From an uncultured Prevotellaceae bacterium (GTDB taxonomy: Bacteria; Bacteroidota; Bacteroidia; Bacteroidales; Bacteroidaceae): DNA of 64,000 nucleotides. Location: positions 1-64,000 of the forward strand of contig CACYQD010000010.1 of NCBI GenBank assembly GCA_902776475.1. Direction: 5' to 3'. Within the stretch, counting starts at the first letter, position 1. Each line of letters starts with the position of its first letter. Made by a program: the position numbers and the translations under genes. Positions 26,849 through 35,850 of the stretch are shown here, one piece after another. The notes under the pieces are model-generated. The model was not told the DNA's origin, ran no database searches, and saw only the letters and a list, made by a program, of their open reading frames with translations.

Positions 26849-29800
26849 ATGAGAAATCTGAAATCTATCCTTTTGGTTTTCCTGATGCAGGCCGCAGCCC
26901 TTGGCGCCAGTGCGCAGATCACCTCTGTGCACGGTACGGTGAGCGACGACTTGGAACCTCTGATCGGAGCCACGGTATGCGAGATCGATGCCAACGGACG
27001 TATCATTGAGAGTGCGGTGACCGACCTCAATGGTAACTTCACCATGAAAATCCAAAACCAGAAAGACAAAATCCGCTTCTCCTATGTGGGAATGAAGACG
27101 GTGACCTTGCCCATCAACAAGACCACCTACGAGATCAAGATGGAGAACGCCACTTCGCTTCAGGAAGTGACCGTCGTGTCGAAGAGACGCGCCCGCGGCA
27201 ACTCCCTCCCGATTCCTGAGCGAGAGTTGTCCACCGCCACCCAGAGTCTCTCGATGAAAGACTTCGAGGGTCTGGGCATCACATCGGTCGATGAGATTCT
27301 GCAGGGAACCGTCGCCGGTCTTGACGTCATCGGCAACTCAGGTGACCTTGGTTCCGGTTCCACCATGCGACTTCGTGGTGCGACCTCCCTCTCCACCCTG
27401 ACCAACTCCAACCCCCTCATCGTGGTTGACAGCAATATCCGCGAGGTGAACCTTGACAATTTCGACATTGCCTCTGCCAGCAACGAGAAGTTCGCCGAAC
27501 TCCTCAACATCAACCCGGAGGATATCGCCAGCATCAACGTGCTGAAAGATGCTGCAGCTACAGCCCTTTACGGTTCACTGGGCGGTAATGGTGTGATTGA
27601 GCTCACCACCAAGCGTGGTATCCCCGGTCCGCCGAAACTCACCTACTCACTGAAACTGACGGGCACCTACCTCCCCGAGGGTTACAAGTTGCTCAACGGC
27701 GACGACTACACCATGCTGCTCAAGGAGTCCTACTTCAATCCGAGTCAGAACGACGGTGCCTCTGCCAATGTGAGGGAAATCAACTACGACCCCACCTTCT
27801 CGGAGTATGAGCAATACAACAACAACACCGACTGGCGCAAGGCCGTCACCCAGTGGGGTCTCCGCCAAAACCACTACGTTACCATCAGCGGCGGTGGTGA
27901 GAAAGCCTCCTTCCGTATCGGTGGTGGTTTCGACAATGAGACGGGTATCGTCATCAAGCAGAAACTCAACCGTTTCTCCACCCGTGTAGCCCTTGACTAC
28001 AACATCAGCCGCCGTATCATGGTGAGCACCAACTTCGCCCTCACCTATACGAAGAACGACATGAACTATGACGACCTGCTCTCCATCGCATTGAGGAAAA
28101 TGCCCAACATGAGCATCTATGAGCAGGATCCCGTCACCGGAGAAGACACCGACCAGTATTACTCCATGCTTCAGTCTGCTTCCTCTGTCTTTGACGGCAA
28201 TCAGAAAAGCTATGTCAACCCTGTTGCCTCCGCCAATCTGGCCAAGAACCAGCGGCGTACGTATGACATGAACCCCGAGTTGGTCATCAACTACCAACTG
28301 CTCGGCACTGACTACGACCACACACAGCTCAACTGGCGCGGCTCAATGTATATGAGCATCTTCAACCAATATGACGATAAGTTCTATCCTCAGGAATTGG
28401 TGACCACCACCTGGACCAGCGGATACAACAACAGTTCCTCCGGTTCATCCAAGAGCGTGTCGTTCAACACCAAACAGACCCTGACCTTCATTCCGGCTTT
28501 CAAGAACAAGCATCACTCCCTGATGTCGTTGATCCGTATGGAGCTCACCTCCGGATCGTCGAACAACCAAAGTTCAACGGCCAAAGGCAATCCCTCCGGT
28601 GGCATCACCAGTCCCGATGCCGGCGGTATCATCAGCGGTCTGTCCTCAGGATACAGCGAGTGGCGCTCACTCTACTACACCTGGTCCACCCACTATGCTT
28701 ACAAAGAGCGCTATATCGCCGATTTCACCATCCGTGCCGACGGTACGACGAAGTTTGGTCCCAACAACCGCTGGGGTTACTTCCCCTCAGTGTCGGCCAA
28801 GTGGATCATCAGCGATGAGCCTTGGATGGACTGGAGCAACAAGTGGCTCTCCATGTTCGCCATCCGTCCCAGCTGGGGCCGCGTAGGCAACCAGCCCGGC
28901 CAGAACTACCTCTACACCTCGAAATACGGTACCGCGTCGAGATACCTCGACATGGCAGCCATGGCCCCACAGAACATCCGGTTGACCGACCTGAAATGGG
29001 AGATTGTCTCCAGCTACAACCTCGGTCTTGACCTCGGATTCATGGATGGCCGTCTGACCATGAGTGTTGAAGGATACCGCAGCACCACTTCCGACATGCT
29101 GGTGGGCGGCTACCGCATTCCCTCCAGCACGGGTTATGAGACTGTTCCCTACCGCAACAGCGGTAAGATGAGAAACACGGGTTGGGAGTTCCACGTCAAC
29201 ACCAACCGTCTGATTCGTGCCGGGAAGTTCACTTTGGACCTGAATGTGAACTTCGGCAACAACCGCAACGAAATCCTCGAGATGGACGAGTTCGTTCTCA
29301 AGAACTACAACTCAGAGTTTGGCCACAACAACCGTGAGACCCTCAACCGTGTACAGCTCAACAACCCGTTGGGTGCCATCTACGGATTCCGCTACAAAGG
29401 CGTCTATCAATACAACTACAACACCTTCTCGAAGCTGACCCCCGAGGAGCAGAATGAGTTCCTGGCCAGTGGAAAGACCGCACCTATTGCCCTCAGCGCC
29501 GACGGTCAGATTATCCGCGATGCCCAGGGCAACCCCGTGCGCATGATGTTCAACTACACCAATGATGGAACAGGCAGGAACTACCGTTTCGCTGGTGGTG
29601 ACGCCATCTACGAAGACATCAACCATGACGGTCAGATCAATGCCCTCGACATCGTATACCTCGGCAGTTCGCTGCCCAAGTTGACTGGTGGTTTCGGCTT
29701 CACCCTGATCTACGGCGACTGGCGCTTGACCTCGCAGTTCACCTACCGTTACGGCAACAAGATCATCAACCTCGCCCGTCTCGACGCAGAGGCCATGATC

Positions 29801-30169
29801 GGCAATGACAACCAGAGCCAGGCCGTCAACTACCGTTGGCGCAAAGAAGGTGACGTGACTTCTATTCCGAGAGCCATGTATGGCAGCAACAGCAGTTACA
29901 ACACCCTGGTGAGCGACCGTTTCGTGGAGGACGGAAGTTATCTGCGAATGGGCTACATCCAGCTCTCCTACCAGTTGAAGTCTAAGTTCCTGAAGTATTT
30001 CGGTATCGGCAGGGTTTCACTCTATGCCAGTGCCAACAACCCCTTCGTGATCAGCAAGTACTCAGGTGTGGACCCGGACATCTCCGCCTACGGCTACAGT
30101 CCTGCCGTCGATAGAGCCCAGACCCCGCGCTCACGCTCCTACACATTGGGTATTACTGTTGACTTCTAA
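26849..30169 (+). CDS. SusC/RagA-type TonB-linked outer-membrane transporter (first pair)
   Basis: This 1106-residue protein has a signal peptide (to GASAQ), a carboxypeptidase-regulatory-like domain (about 27-110, GTVSDDLEPLIGATV), a plug domain (about 130-260, with PEDIASINVLKDAAATALYG) and a long C-terminal beta barrel ending in Phe (TLGITVDF). It would import oligosaccharides through the outer membrane with TonB energy. An AAGGAGG-like ribosome site (26834-26840) precedes the ATG. The stop TAA overlaps an ATG of the next frame, indicating tight coupling to its SusD partner. The substrate is unknown. Confidence 0.95.
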   Translation: MRNLKSILLVFLMQAAALGASAQITSVHGTVSDDLEPLIGATVCEIDANGRIIESAVTDLNGNFTMKIQNQKDKIRFSYVGMKTVTLPINKTTYEIKMENATSLQEVTVVSKRRARGNSLPIPERELSTATQSLSMKDFEGLGITSVDEILQGTVAGLDVIGNSGDLGSGSTMRLRGATSLSTLTNSNPLIVVDSNIREVNLDNFDIASASNEKFAELLNINPEDIASINVLKDAAATALYGSLGGNGVIELTTKRGIPGPPKLTYSLKLTGTYLPEGYKLLNGDDYTMLLKESYFNPSQNDGASANVREINYDPTFSEYEQYNNNTDWRKAVTQWGLRQNHYVTISGGGEKASFRIGGGFDNETGIVIKQKLNRFSTRVALDYNISRRIMVSTNFALTYTKNDMNYDDLLSIALRKMPNMSIYEQDPVTGEDTDQYYSMLQSASSVFDGNQKSYVNPVASANLAKNQRRTYDMNPELVINYQLLGTDYDHTQLNWRGSMYMSIFNQYDDKFYPQELVTTTWTSGYNNSSSGSSKSVSFNTKQTLTFIPAFKNKHHSLMSLIRMELTSGSSNNQSSTAKGNPSGGITSPDAGGIISGLSSGYSEWRSLYYTWSTHYAYKERYIADFTIRADGTTKFGPNNRWGYFPSVSAKWIISDEPWMDWSNKWLSMFAIRPSWGRVGNQPGQNYLYTSKYGTASRYLDMAAMAPQNIRLTDLKWEIVSSYNLGLDLGFMDGRLTMSVEGYRSTTSDMLVGGYRIPSSTGYETVPYRNSGKMRNTGWEFHVNTNRLIRAGKFTLDLNVNFGNNRNEILEMDEFVLKNYNSEFGHNNRETLNRVQLNNPLGAIYGFRYKGVYQYNYNTFSKLTPEEQNEFLASGKTAPIALSADGQIIRDAQGNPVRMMFNYTNDGTGRNYRFAGGDAIYEDINHDGQINALDIVYLGSSLPKLTGGFGFTLIYGDWRLTSQFTYRYGNKIINLARLDAEAMIGNDNQSQAVNYRWRKEGDVTSIPRAMYGSNSSYNTLVSDRFVEDGSYLRMGYIQLSYQLKSKFLKYFGIGRVSLYASANNPFVISKYSGVDPDISAYGYSPAVDRAQTPRSRSYTLGITVDF

Positions 30170-30195
30170 TGAAAACGAATCAAGAAGATACGATT

Positions 30196-31974
30196 ATGAA
30201 GAAACAACATCATATCATAAATAAGGTGAAGACCCTGGCCCTCCTGATGGCCATGGCCCCTGTCTCAACCCTATTGTTCTCCAGCTGCGGCGATTTCCTC
30301 GAGATTGAGCCCCGCAATGAGATTGTGCTGGAGAAATTCTGGAACGAGAAAGCCGACGTGGACAATATCGTCACAGGATGCTACTCCGCCCTGCAGTCCG
30401 ACGCCTGCATCCGCAGGATGATGATCTGGGGAGAGGTGAGAAGCGACAACATTGCCGCCGGCACCAACACCAGCAATGACGCCAACCTGTTGAACATCCT
30501 CAATGAGAACATCACGGCCAAGAACAACTATACCGAATGGGTGAGTTTCTACAACGTGATCAACCGCTGCAACACCGTCATCAAATATGCTCCAGAAGTT
30601 GCAGAAATAGACCCAGGCTATACCCAGAGTGAGCTTCAGGCCACAATCGCCGAGATGGTGGCGCTCCGCTCCTTGAGTTATTTCTACCTGATCAGGTCCT
30701 TCCGCGACGTTCCCTTCACCAGGGAGGCCTACATCGACGATGACCAGCGCATGGACCTTCCCGCCACGACGTTTGAGAATGTGCTCGACTCCCTGATCGA
30801 TGACCTGGAGAGTGTAAAAGCACAGGCCGTGAAACGCTATCCGACCACCACGCCCATCTATCAGACCGGTCGCATCACGCAGGATGCCATCTATGCCATG
30901 CTGAGCGAGATGTATCTCTGGAAACAGGATTACGACCGCTGCATCGAGTATGCCGATCTGGTCATCGAGTCCAAAAAGAAGCTGGCCAAGGAATTCCAGG
31001 ATAGCCGTCAGATGACTTCCTCTTCCGACGACGAGAATTTCTCCCGCACCAATGGTTATCCCCTGCTTAACAACTTCACGACGAACAACCGCTTTGGAGA
31101 AGCCTTCGGTTACCTCTTTGCTGATGAATATCGCTATGCCCAGCAGGAAATCATATTCCAACTCGTATTCAGCGACAATCCCAGTATCAACAACATGCCG
31201 GCCAACGCTGCCGTCAATGAATTTTATGGTAACGATAACGTGGCTGTTGGTCTGCTCGCTCCGTCGGATTATGTGCTTGAGGACATTGCGAAATCATCCG
31301 GCCGCACGATTTATGAGGACAAGAACAAGAAACTTGACGCCCGCTTGTATTTCAACTGCAACTCGGGGAACACCTCGATTGCAAAATATGTCTATAGAGA
31401 CTTGACCATCAATACAGGCAGCAATGCCCAGAACCCTGCTGTGGAATATACTCGGAAATGGGATGTGAACGACAATGGCAGCAACTGGATCATCTATCGT
31501 CTTTCTGATATCATGCTGCTCAAGGCCGAAGCCATCACTCAGAAATTGCGTGACGGCAGCGATGAGGACATCAACAAATTCAACGAGCCCTACCTGGCGC
31601 AGATCTTCTCTTTGGTCAATGCCGTCAACAAGCGCTCAGTCTGCCAGAACGTGCTGGCCGACACCCTGGTGGCCGGTGACTACATGACCAAGAGTCAGAT
31701 GGAAGACCTGGTGATGCGTGAGCGTCAGCGTGAACTGATGTTTGAAGGCAAGCGCTGGTATGATCTTGTGCGCCGTGCCCGCCGTGAAGGCCGCACGACT
31801 ATTCTCTCCCAGGCTGCCATGCAGAAAGTGACCTCCGGCGGATCTCTGATCGCCAACAAATTGGCTAAGATGGACGCCATGTACTGGCCCTATTATTACA
31901 CAGAGCTGAAGGTGAACAAGAATCTCGTGCAGAATCCCGCATTCAGCAGTGGTGAGAACAGTAGTTATGAATAA
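30196..31974 (+). CDS. SusD/RagB-type surface lipoprotein (first pair)
   Basis: The protein has about 592 residues from the ATG at 30196. An alternative ATG at 30169 overlaps the susC stop but gives an overly long pre-signal region. The lipoprotein signal ends LLFSSC-GDFLEIEP. The fold is SusD-like: an N-terminal WNEKADVDNIVTGCYSAL, TPR-like helices (ALRSLSYFYLIRSFRDVPF) and a C-terminal MLFEGKRWYDL-type stretch (MFEGKRWYDLVRRARREG). It caps the SusC barrel and captures glycan. It is followed 12 nt later by a second FAS1 lipoprotein gene. Confidence 0.94.
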   Translation: MKKQHHIINKVKTLALLMAMAPVSTLLFSSCGDFLEIEPRNEIVLEKFWNEKADVDNIVTGCYSALQSDACIRRMMIWGEVRSDNIAAGTNTSNDANLLNILNENITAKNNYTEWVSFYNVINRCNTVIKYAPEVAEIDPGYTQSELQATIAEMVALRSLSYFYLIRSFRDVPFTREAYIDDDQRMDLPATTFENVLDSLIDDLESVKAQAVKRYPTTTPIYQTGRITQDAIYAMLSEMYLWKQDYDRCIEYADLVIESKKKLAKEFQDSRQMTSSSDDENFSRTNGYPLLNNFTTNNRFGEAFGYLFADEYRYAQQEIIFQLVFSDNPSINNMPANAAVNEFYGNDNVAVGLLAPSDYVLEDIAKSSGRTIYEDKNKKLDARLYFNCNSGNTSIAKYVYRDLTINTGSNAQNPAVEYTRKWDVNDNGSNWIIYRLSDIMLLKAEAITQKLRDGSDEDINKFNEPYLAQIFSLVNAVNKRSVCQNVLADTLVAGDYMTKSQMEDLVMRERQRELMFEGKRWYDLVRRARREGRTTILSQAAMQKVTSGGSLIANKLAKMDAMYWPYYYTELKVNKNLVQNPAFSSGENSSYE

Positions 31975-31986
31975 CTTAAAATTTGA

Positions 31987-34071
31987 ATGAAGATGAATAA
32001 GCTGAAATACAACATTCTTGGCCTGTTGTGCGCCGCCCTGGGCATGATGTCGCTGGCATCCTGCACCGATGAGCCCAGCAGCGAGAATTTCTACACCTTT
32101 ACAGGCGAGATGGCCAGCGACTATCTGAAAAACCGCTCACAGTACAGCGAGTTCAAGGAGATTGTCGAGCGTGCCGGTCTGATGGACCTGCTTGCCACCT
32201 ATGGCCACTATACCTGCTTCGTTCCCTCCAACGATGCTGTCAACCAGTATCTGAGAGAACGAGGAAAGTCCAGTGTCAATGATCTGACCGACCAGGACTG
32301 CGACACCATCGCACGTACCCACTTGGTCAACAACATGTACACCACCTTCGAGATGAGTCAGGACCGTCTGCCCACAGCCAACATGCTGGGCCGTTTCATC
32401 GCCACCTCTGCAGGACTGGATGAGAACGAGAATGCGGTCATCATCCTCGAGGGACTCTCCAAGATCTATTTCGAGCTGCAAGACGACTCTGTGGAGAACG
32501 GCGTCATGCAACCGATCGACCGGGTGATCGAGAAATCCAACAACTATATCTCTGACCTGCTCCGCGACAATCCCAAGATCAGCACCTTCTACAATGCCCT
32601 GCTCGCCACCAAAGTTGTGGATCAGGTGATGAAGGTGGAAGATGAGACCTACGACCGCACCAAGTATCCGAAATACTATTACCGGTCGCACATCTGGAGT
32701 GAGGTCGCCTGGGTGCCCGACACCAAGAAATATGGCTTCACCGCCTTTGTCGAACCCGATGATGTGCTGGAGTCGAAATACGGCATTGCCAAGGGTGACA
32801 TCAAGGGCCTCTATGACCTGGCCTGCACGCTCTACGACCCGGTATATCCGGATGATGTCAACAAACCCGGTCACAGTTTCGAGAACCTGACCGACAGCAT
32901 CAACCCCCTGCACCGCTTCATGCAGTACCACTTCCTCACGCGCTATACGGCAGGAACGTCAGACCTCACGCCCCTGGATGTGCAAGCAGGCAAACTTCAG
33001 GGTGTCGCCTTCGGTTTCGATGAGAAACTGATCAACCCGTCGGACTGGTTCCAGACGTTGCTGCCCCACACCATGATCAAAGTGGATAAAGTCACCGTGC
33101 CGGAGTACATCGGTCCCAGCATCAAGGGTGAGCGCTATGTCAACCGCCGTTACGATGACACCTACAAGATACCCGGGGCACATATAGACGCAACCATTGA
33201 GAGCGATGTGATACACGACGGACTCAACGGCCACTACTATTATGTGGACGACATCGTGGCCTTCTCCTACGACGTGCAGAACAAGGTGCAGAACGCCCGA
33301 ATCCGCATGGACTTCTCTTCCGTCTTCCCCGAGGTGATGACCAACGGATTGAGGTTTGAGGGCAATTACCTGCAGGATGACGCACAAGGCACACCGGATG
33401 ACTCAGCCACACCGAAGAACGGACGCAACTACTACTTCCCATTGGGATATCTCGATGGTGTGACCTTCTCCAACTGCAGCGTCGTACTCCGCCGTCCGCA
33501 CTGTAACTTCTGGTCCTGGCAAGGAGATGAGTGGAACCTCTTCGGTGACTATGACTTCACCTTCCGTCTCCCGCCGATTCCATACAGCGGCGACTGGCAG
33601 GTGCGACTGGGCTTCTGCGCCATTGAGACCCGTGGTGTCATGCAGGTCTATTTCGACGGAGTCCCCCAGGGCATTCCTCTTGACATGACCAAATATCTGA
33701 ATTCCGACCTTTATATCGGCGACCGTTTCGTCACCGATGAGACAGCGGCCACCTACGACAAGATGACCGATGAGGAAAAAGCAGAGGAACAGAAGCTGCT
33801 GAAGAACCTGGGAGCCTACCGTTCCCCGAGATCCACCTATCATTTCCCTGCTTCGGGTGATGCGAACTATTTCGTCGGAAACGAGCGCACCTACCGCCGT
33901 ATTCTCTGTCAGACCTACATGGATGCCACCAAGGACCACTACATCCGCTTCCGTGTGGCATCAGACGGCAAGCAAGGCAACAACAACGAGTTCATGCTCG
34001 ACTATCTCGAACTGGTGCCCAAGAGCGTCTATGGCGTGGACAGCGACGGCGAGATGGAAGACGATCTCTAA
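31987..34071 (+). CDS. FAS1-domain lipoprotein with C-terminal beta-sandwich
   Basis: This is a 694-residue lipoprotein (signal ending SLASC-TDEP). An N-terminal FAS1 domain (about 40-185) carries YTCFVPSNDAVNQYL. A second FAS1-like region spans about 195-460 with long insertions. The C-terminal part (about 470-685) looks like a jelly-roll binding domain: it has an LRFEGNYL stretch, FWSWQGDEWN, and RFRVASDGKQGNNNEFMLDYLELVP at the end. It sits between the two SusCD pairs and is probably a surface glycan-binding protein. The ligand cannot be stated. Confidence 0.85.
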   Translation: MKMNKLKYNILGLLCAALGMMSLASCTDEPSSENFYTFTGEMASDYLKNRSQYSEFKEIVERAGLMDLLATYGHYTCFVPSNDAVNQYLRERGKSSVNDLTDQDCDTIARTHLVNNMYTTFEMSQDRLPTANMLGRFIATSAGLDENENAVIILEGLSKIYFELQDDSVENGVMQPIDRVIEKSNNYISDLLRDNPKISTFYNALLATKVVDQVMKVEDETYDRTKYPKYYYRSHIWSEVAWVPDTKKYGFTAFVEPDDVLESKYGIAKGDIKGLYDLACTLYDPVYPDDVNKPGHSFENLTDSINPLHRFMQYHFLTRYTAGTSDLTPLDVQAGKLQGVAFGFDEKLINPSDWFQTLLPHTMIKVDKVTVPEYIGPSIKGERYVNRRYDDTYKIPGAHIDATIESDVIHDGLNGHYYYVDDIVAFSYDVQNKVQNARIRMDFSSVFPEVMTNGLRFEGNYLQDDAQGTPDDSATPKNGRNYYFPLGYLDGVTFSNCSVVLRRPHCNFWSWQGDEWNLFGDYDFTFRLPPIPYSGDWQVRLGFCAIETRGVMQVYFDGVPQGIPLDMTKYLNSDLYIGDRFVTDETAATYDKMTDEEKAEEQKLLKNLGAYRSPRSTYHFPASGDANYFVGNERTYRRILCQTYMDATKDHYIRFRVASDGKQGNNNEFMLDYLELVPKSVYGVDSDGEMEDDL

Positions 34072-34100
34072 CTGTTAGACAACTGAGGATAATAAAGACT

Positions 34101-35831
34101 ATGAAATTTATGAAACGATCTCATATATACAAAATGGTGTTAGGGCTTGCCATTGCAGCCCTGACCCAGACATCTTGCAGCGACGAATGGGACGACCACT
34201 ACAATGGAACCTCCACAGACCCGGCCGCCGGCGTGATTGGCGCGACTCTGTGGGATGCCATCCAGAAAGATCCCAATCTGAGCAATTTCGCAAGTGTGGT
34301 CCAAGCCTGCGGATACGACAAGTCACTTGGCGGAAGCCAGGTCTTCACGGTCTTCGCGCCGACCAACTCCTGTTTCTCAGCAGAAGAGGCCCAGAAACTG
34401 ATTCAGGCCTACAACGAGGAGAAAGGCAAGGTGGATGATGACGAGAACACGACCATCAAGGAGTTTATTCAGAACCACATCGCACTTTACAACTACTCCG
34501 TGTCGCCGTCAAGCAAAGACACCATCGTGATGATGAACGGCAAATACGCTTTGATGGGAGCCGACAATATCAGTGGCAGCAAGTATCTGACTGCCAACCA
34601 GCATTACAGCAACGGCGTCCTCTTCACGGTGGGCGACAAGATAGGTTTCTTCTCCAACCTGTTTGAGTACATGAGGAAGGACAGCGACCTCGACAGCATC
34701 CGGAGTTTCTTCTACAACCCGATGTTCTACCGTTCGGAGTTCTCACCCAGCGAGAGCGTCGCCGGCGGCATTGAGGACGGCAAGACTGTCTATCTCGATT
34801 CCGTGTTCAGACTTCAGAACGACCTGTTCTCGATCCTGGACGCCAGACTCAATGCGGAAGACAGCACCTATCTGATGGTCGCTCCCACCAACCGAGTATG
34901 GAAAGAACTTCTTGAGGAATACGAGGCCTACTTCAATTACGACAACACCGTCAATGACCGCGACTCCCTGGTCTATACCATGCCACGTCTGGCCATCACC
35001 TCCGGCACGACCTTCAGCCGCACCTTCAACTCCGACGTATCATTGCGCGACTCAGCCATCTCTACCCTTGCGCCGACATCCGGCTTGGTGCGCGAACGGT
35101 TGTGGGGTAATGACAGTCTGCATTACTATGAGTATTTCCATCCGCTCTCGCCGAATGGCGTGCTGACCGGTACGACCGATGTCACTTGCAGCAACGGTAC
35201 GATGATGAAGTCCGACGATTGGAAGTTTGACAAGACGAATACCTTCTTCCAGACCATCATCATCGAGGCAGAACGTGCTGGTGTCATCCGCGAGGTGAGC
35301 ACCTATACCAACGCCAAAGATGAGAAGGAAGAGACCATTCTGCCCAGAACCAGGTATGTGCTTTCCGACAATGCGTTCTACAAACAGGTTTCCAACAACG
35401 CTTTCGTAGAGTTTGAGCCCCGTAGAAGCACGTCGAACCACACCGTTGTCTTCAACATCACCAACGTGCTGTCCAACATCGGCTATGACATCTATCTGGT
35501 CACCGCCCCCGCCCTGGCCAACGACAGCAATGCCACCGCCATTCAGCGCTTGCCGACCAACCTGAGGTGCACCCTCGGCTTCCATGACCAGTCAGGCGCG
35601 GAGCAGAAAGAGGAACTGGTGTCATCGGTCACCACGCAGCCCGACATCTGCGACCATATCCTCTTGGCTGAGAATTTCAAGTTCCCGGTCTGCACATACG
35701 GTTTGTATGAAAACATGCCCCAGGTGACTCTCACTGTGGAGACCCGTGTTTCCAGTTCTCAGCTGAGAAACAACTCCCATACCCGCACCATGCGAATAGA
35801 CTGTATCATCCTGAAGCCACATCAGGAATAA
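34101..35831 (+). CDS. FAS1-domain lipoprotein, third copy
   Basis: This is a 576-residue lipoprotein (signal ending TQTSC-SDEWDDHY). The SCSDEWDDHY opening is typical of Bacteroidetes FAS1 lipoproteins. A first FAS1 domain (about 45-195) includes VFTVFAPTNSCF and a second (about 210-400) includes STYLMVAPTNRVW. The rest (about 410-576) is a beta-rich domain. It starts 29 nt after the previous FAS1 gene and ends 19 nt before the second susC. Its exact partner in the complex is unclear; it could serve the second SusCD pair. Confidence 0.87.
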   Translation: MKFMKRSHIYKMVLGLAIAALTQTSCSDEWDDHYNGTSTDPAAGVIGATLWDAIQKDPNLSNFASVVQACGYDKSLGGSQVFTVFAPTNSCFSAEEAQKLIQAYNEEKGKVDDDENTTIKEFIQNHIALYNYSVSPSSKDTIVMMNGKYALMGADNISGSKYLTANQHYSNGVLFTVGDKIGFFSNLFEYMRKDSDLDSIRSFFYNPMFYRSEFSPSESVAGGIEDGKTVYLDSVFRLQNDLFSILDARLNAEDSTYLMVAPTNRVWKELLEEYEAYFNYDNTVNDRDSLVYTMPRLAITSGTTFSRTFNSDVSLRDSAISTLAPTSGLVRERLWGNDSLHYYEYFHPLSPNGVLTGTTDVTCSNGTMMKSDDWKFDKTNTFFQTIIIEAERAGVIREVSTYTNAKDEKEETILPRTRYVLSDNAFYKQVSNNAFVEFEPRRSTSNHTVVFNITNVLSNIGYDIYLVTAPALANDSNATAIQRLPTNLRCTLGFHDQSGAEQKEELVSSVTTQPDICDHILLAENFKFPVCTYGLYENMPQVTLTVETRVSSSQLRNNSHTRTMRIDCIILKPHQE

Positions 35832-35850
35832 CCTCAAACACAAATTAACA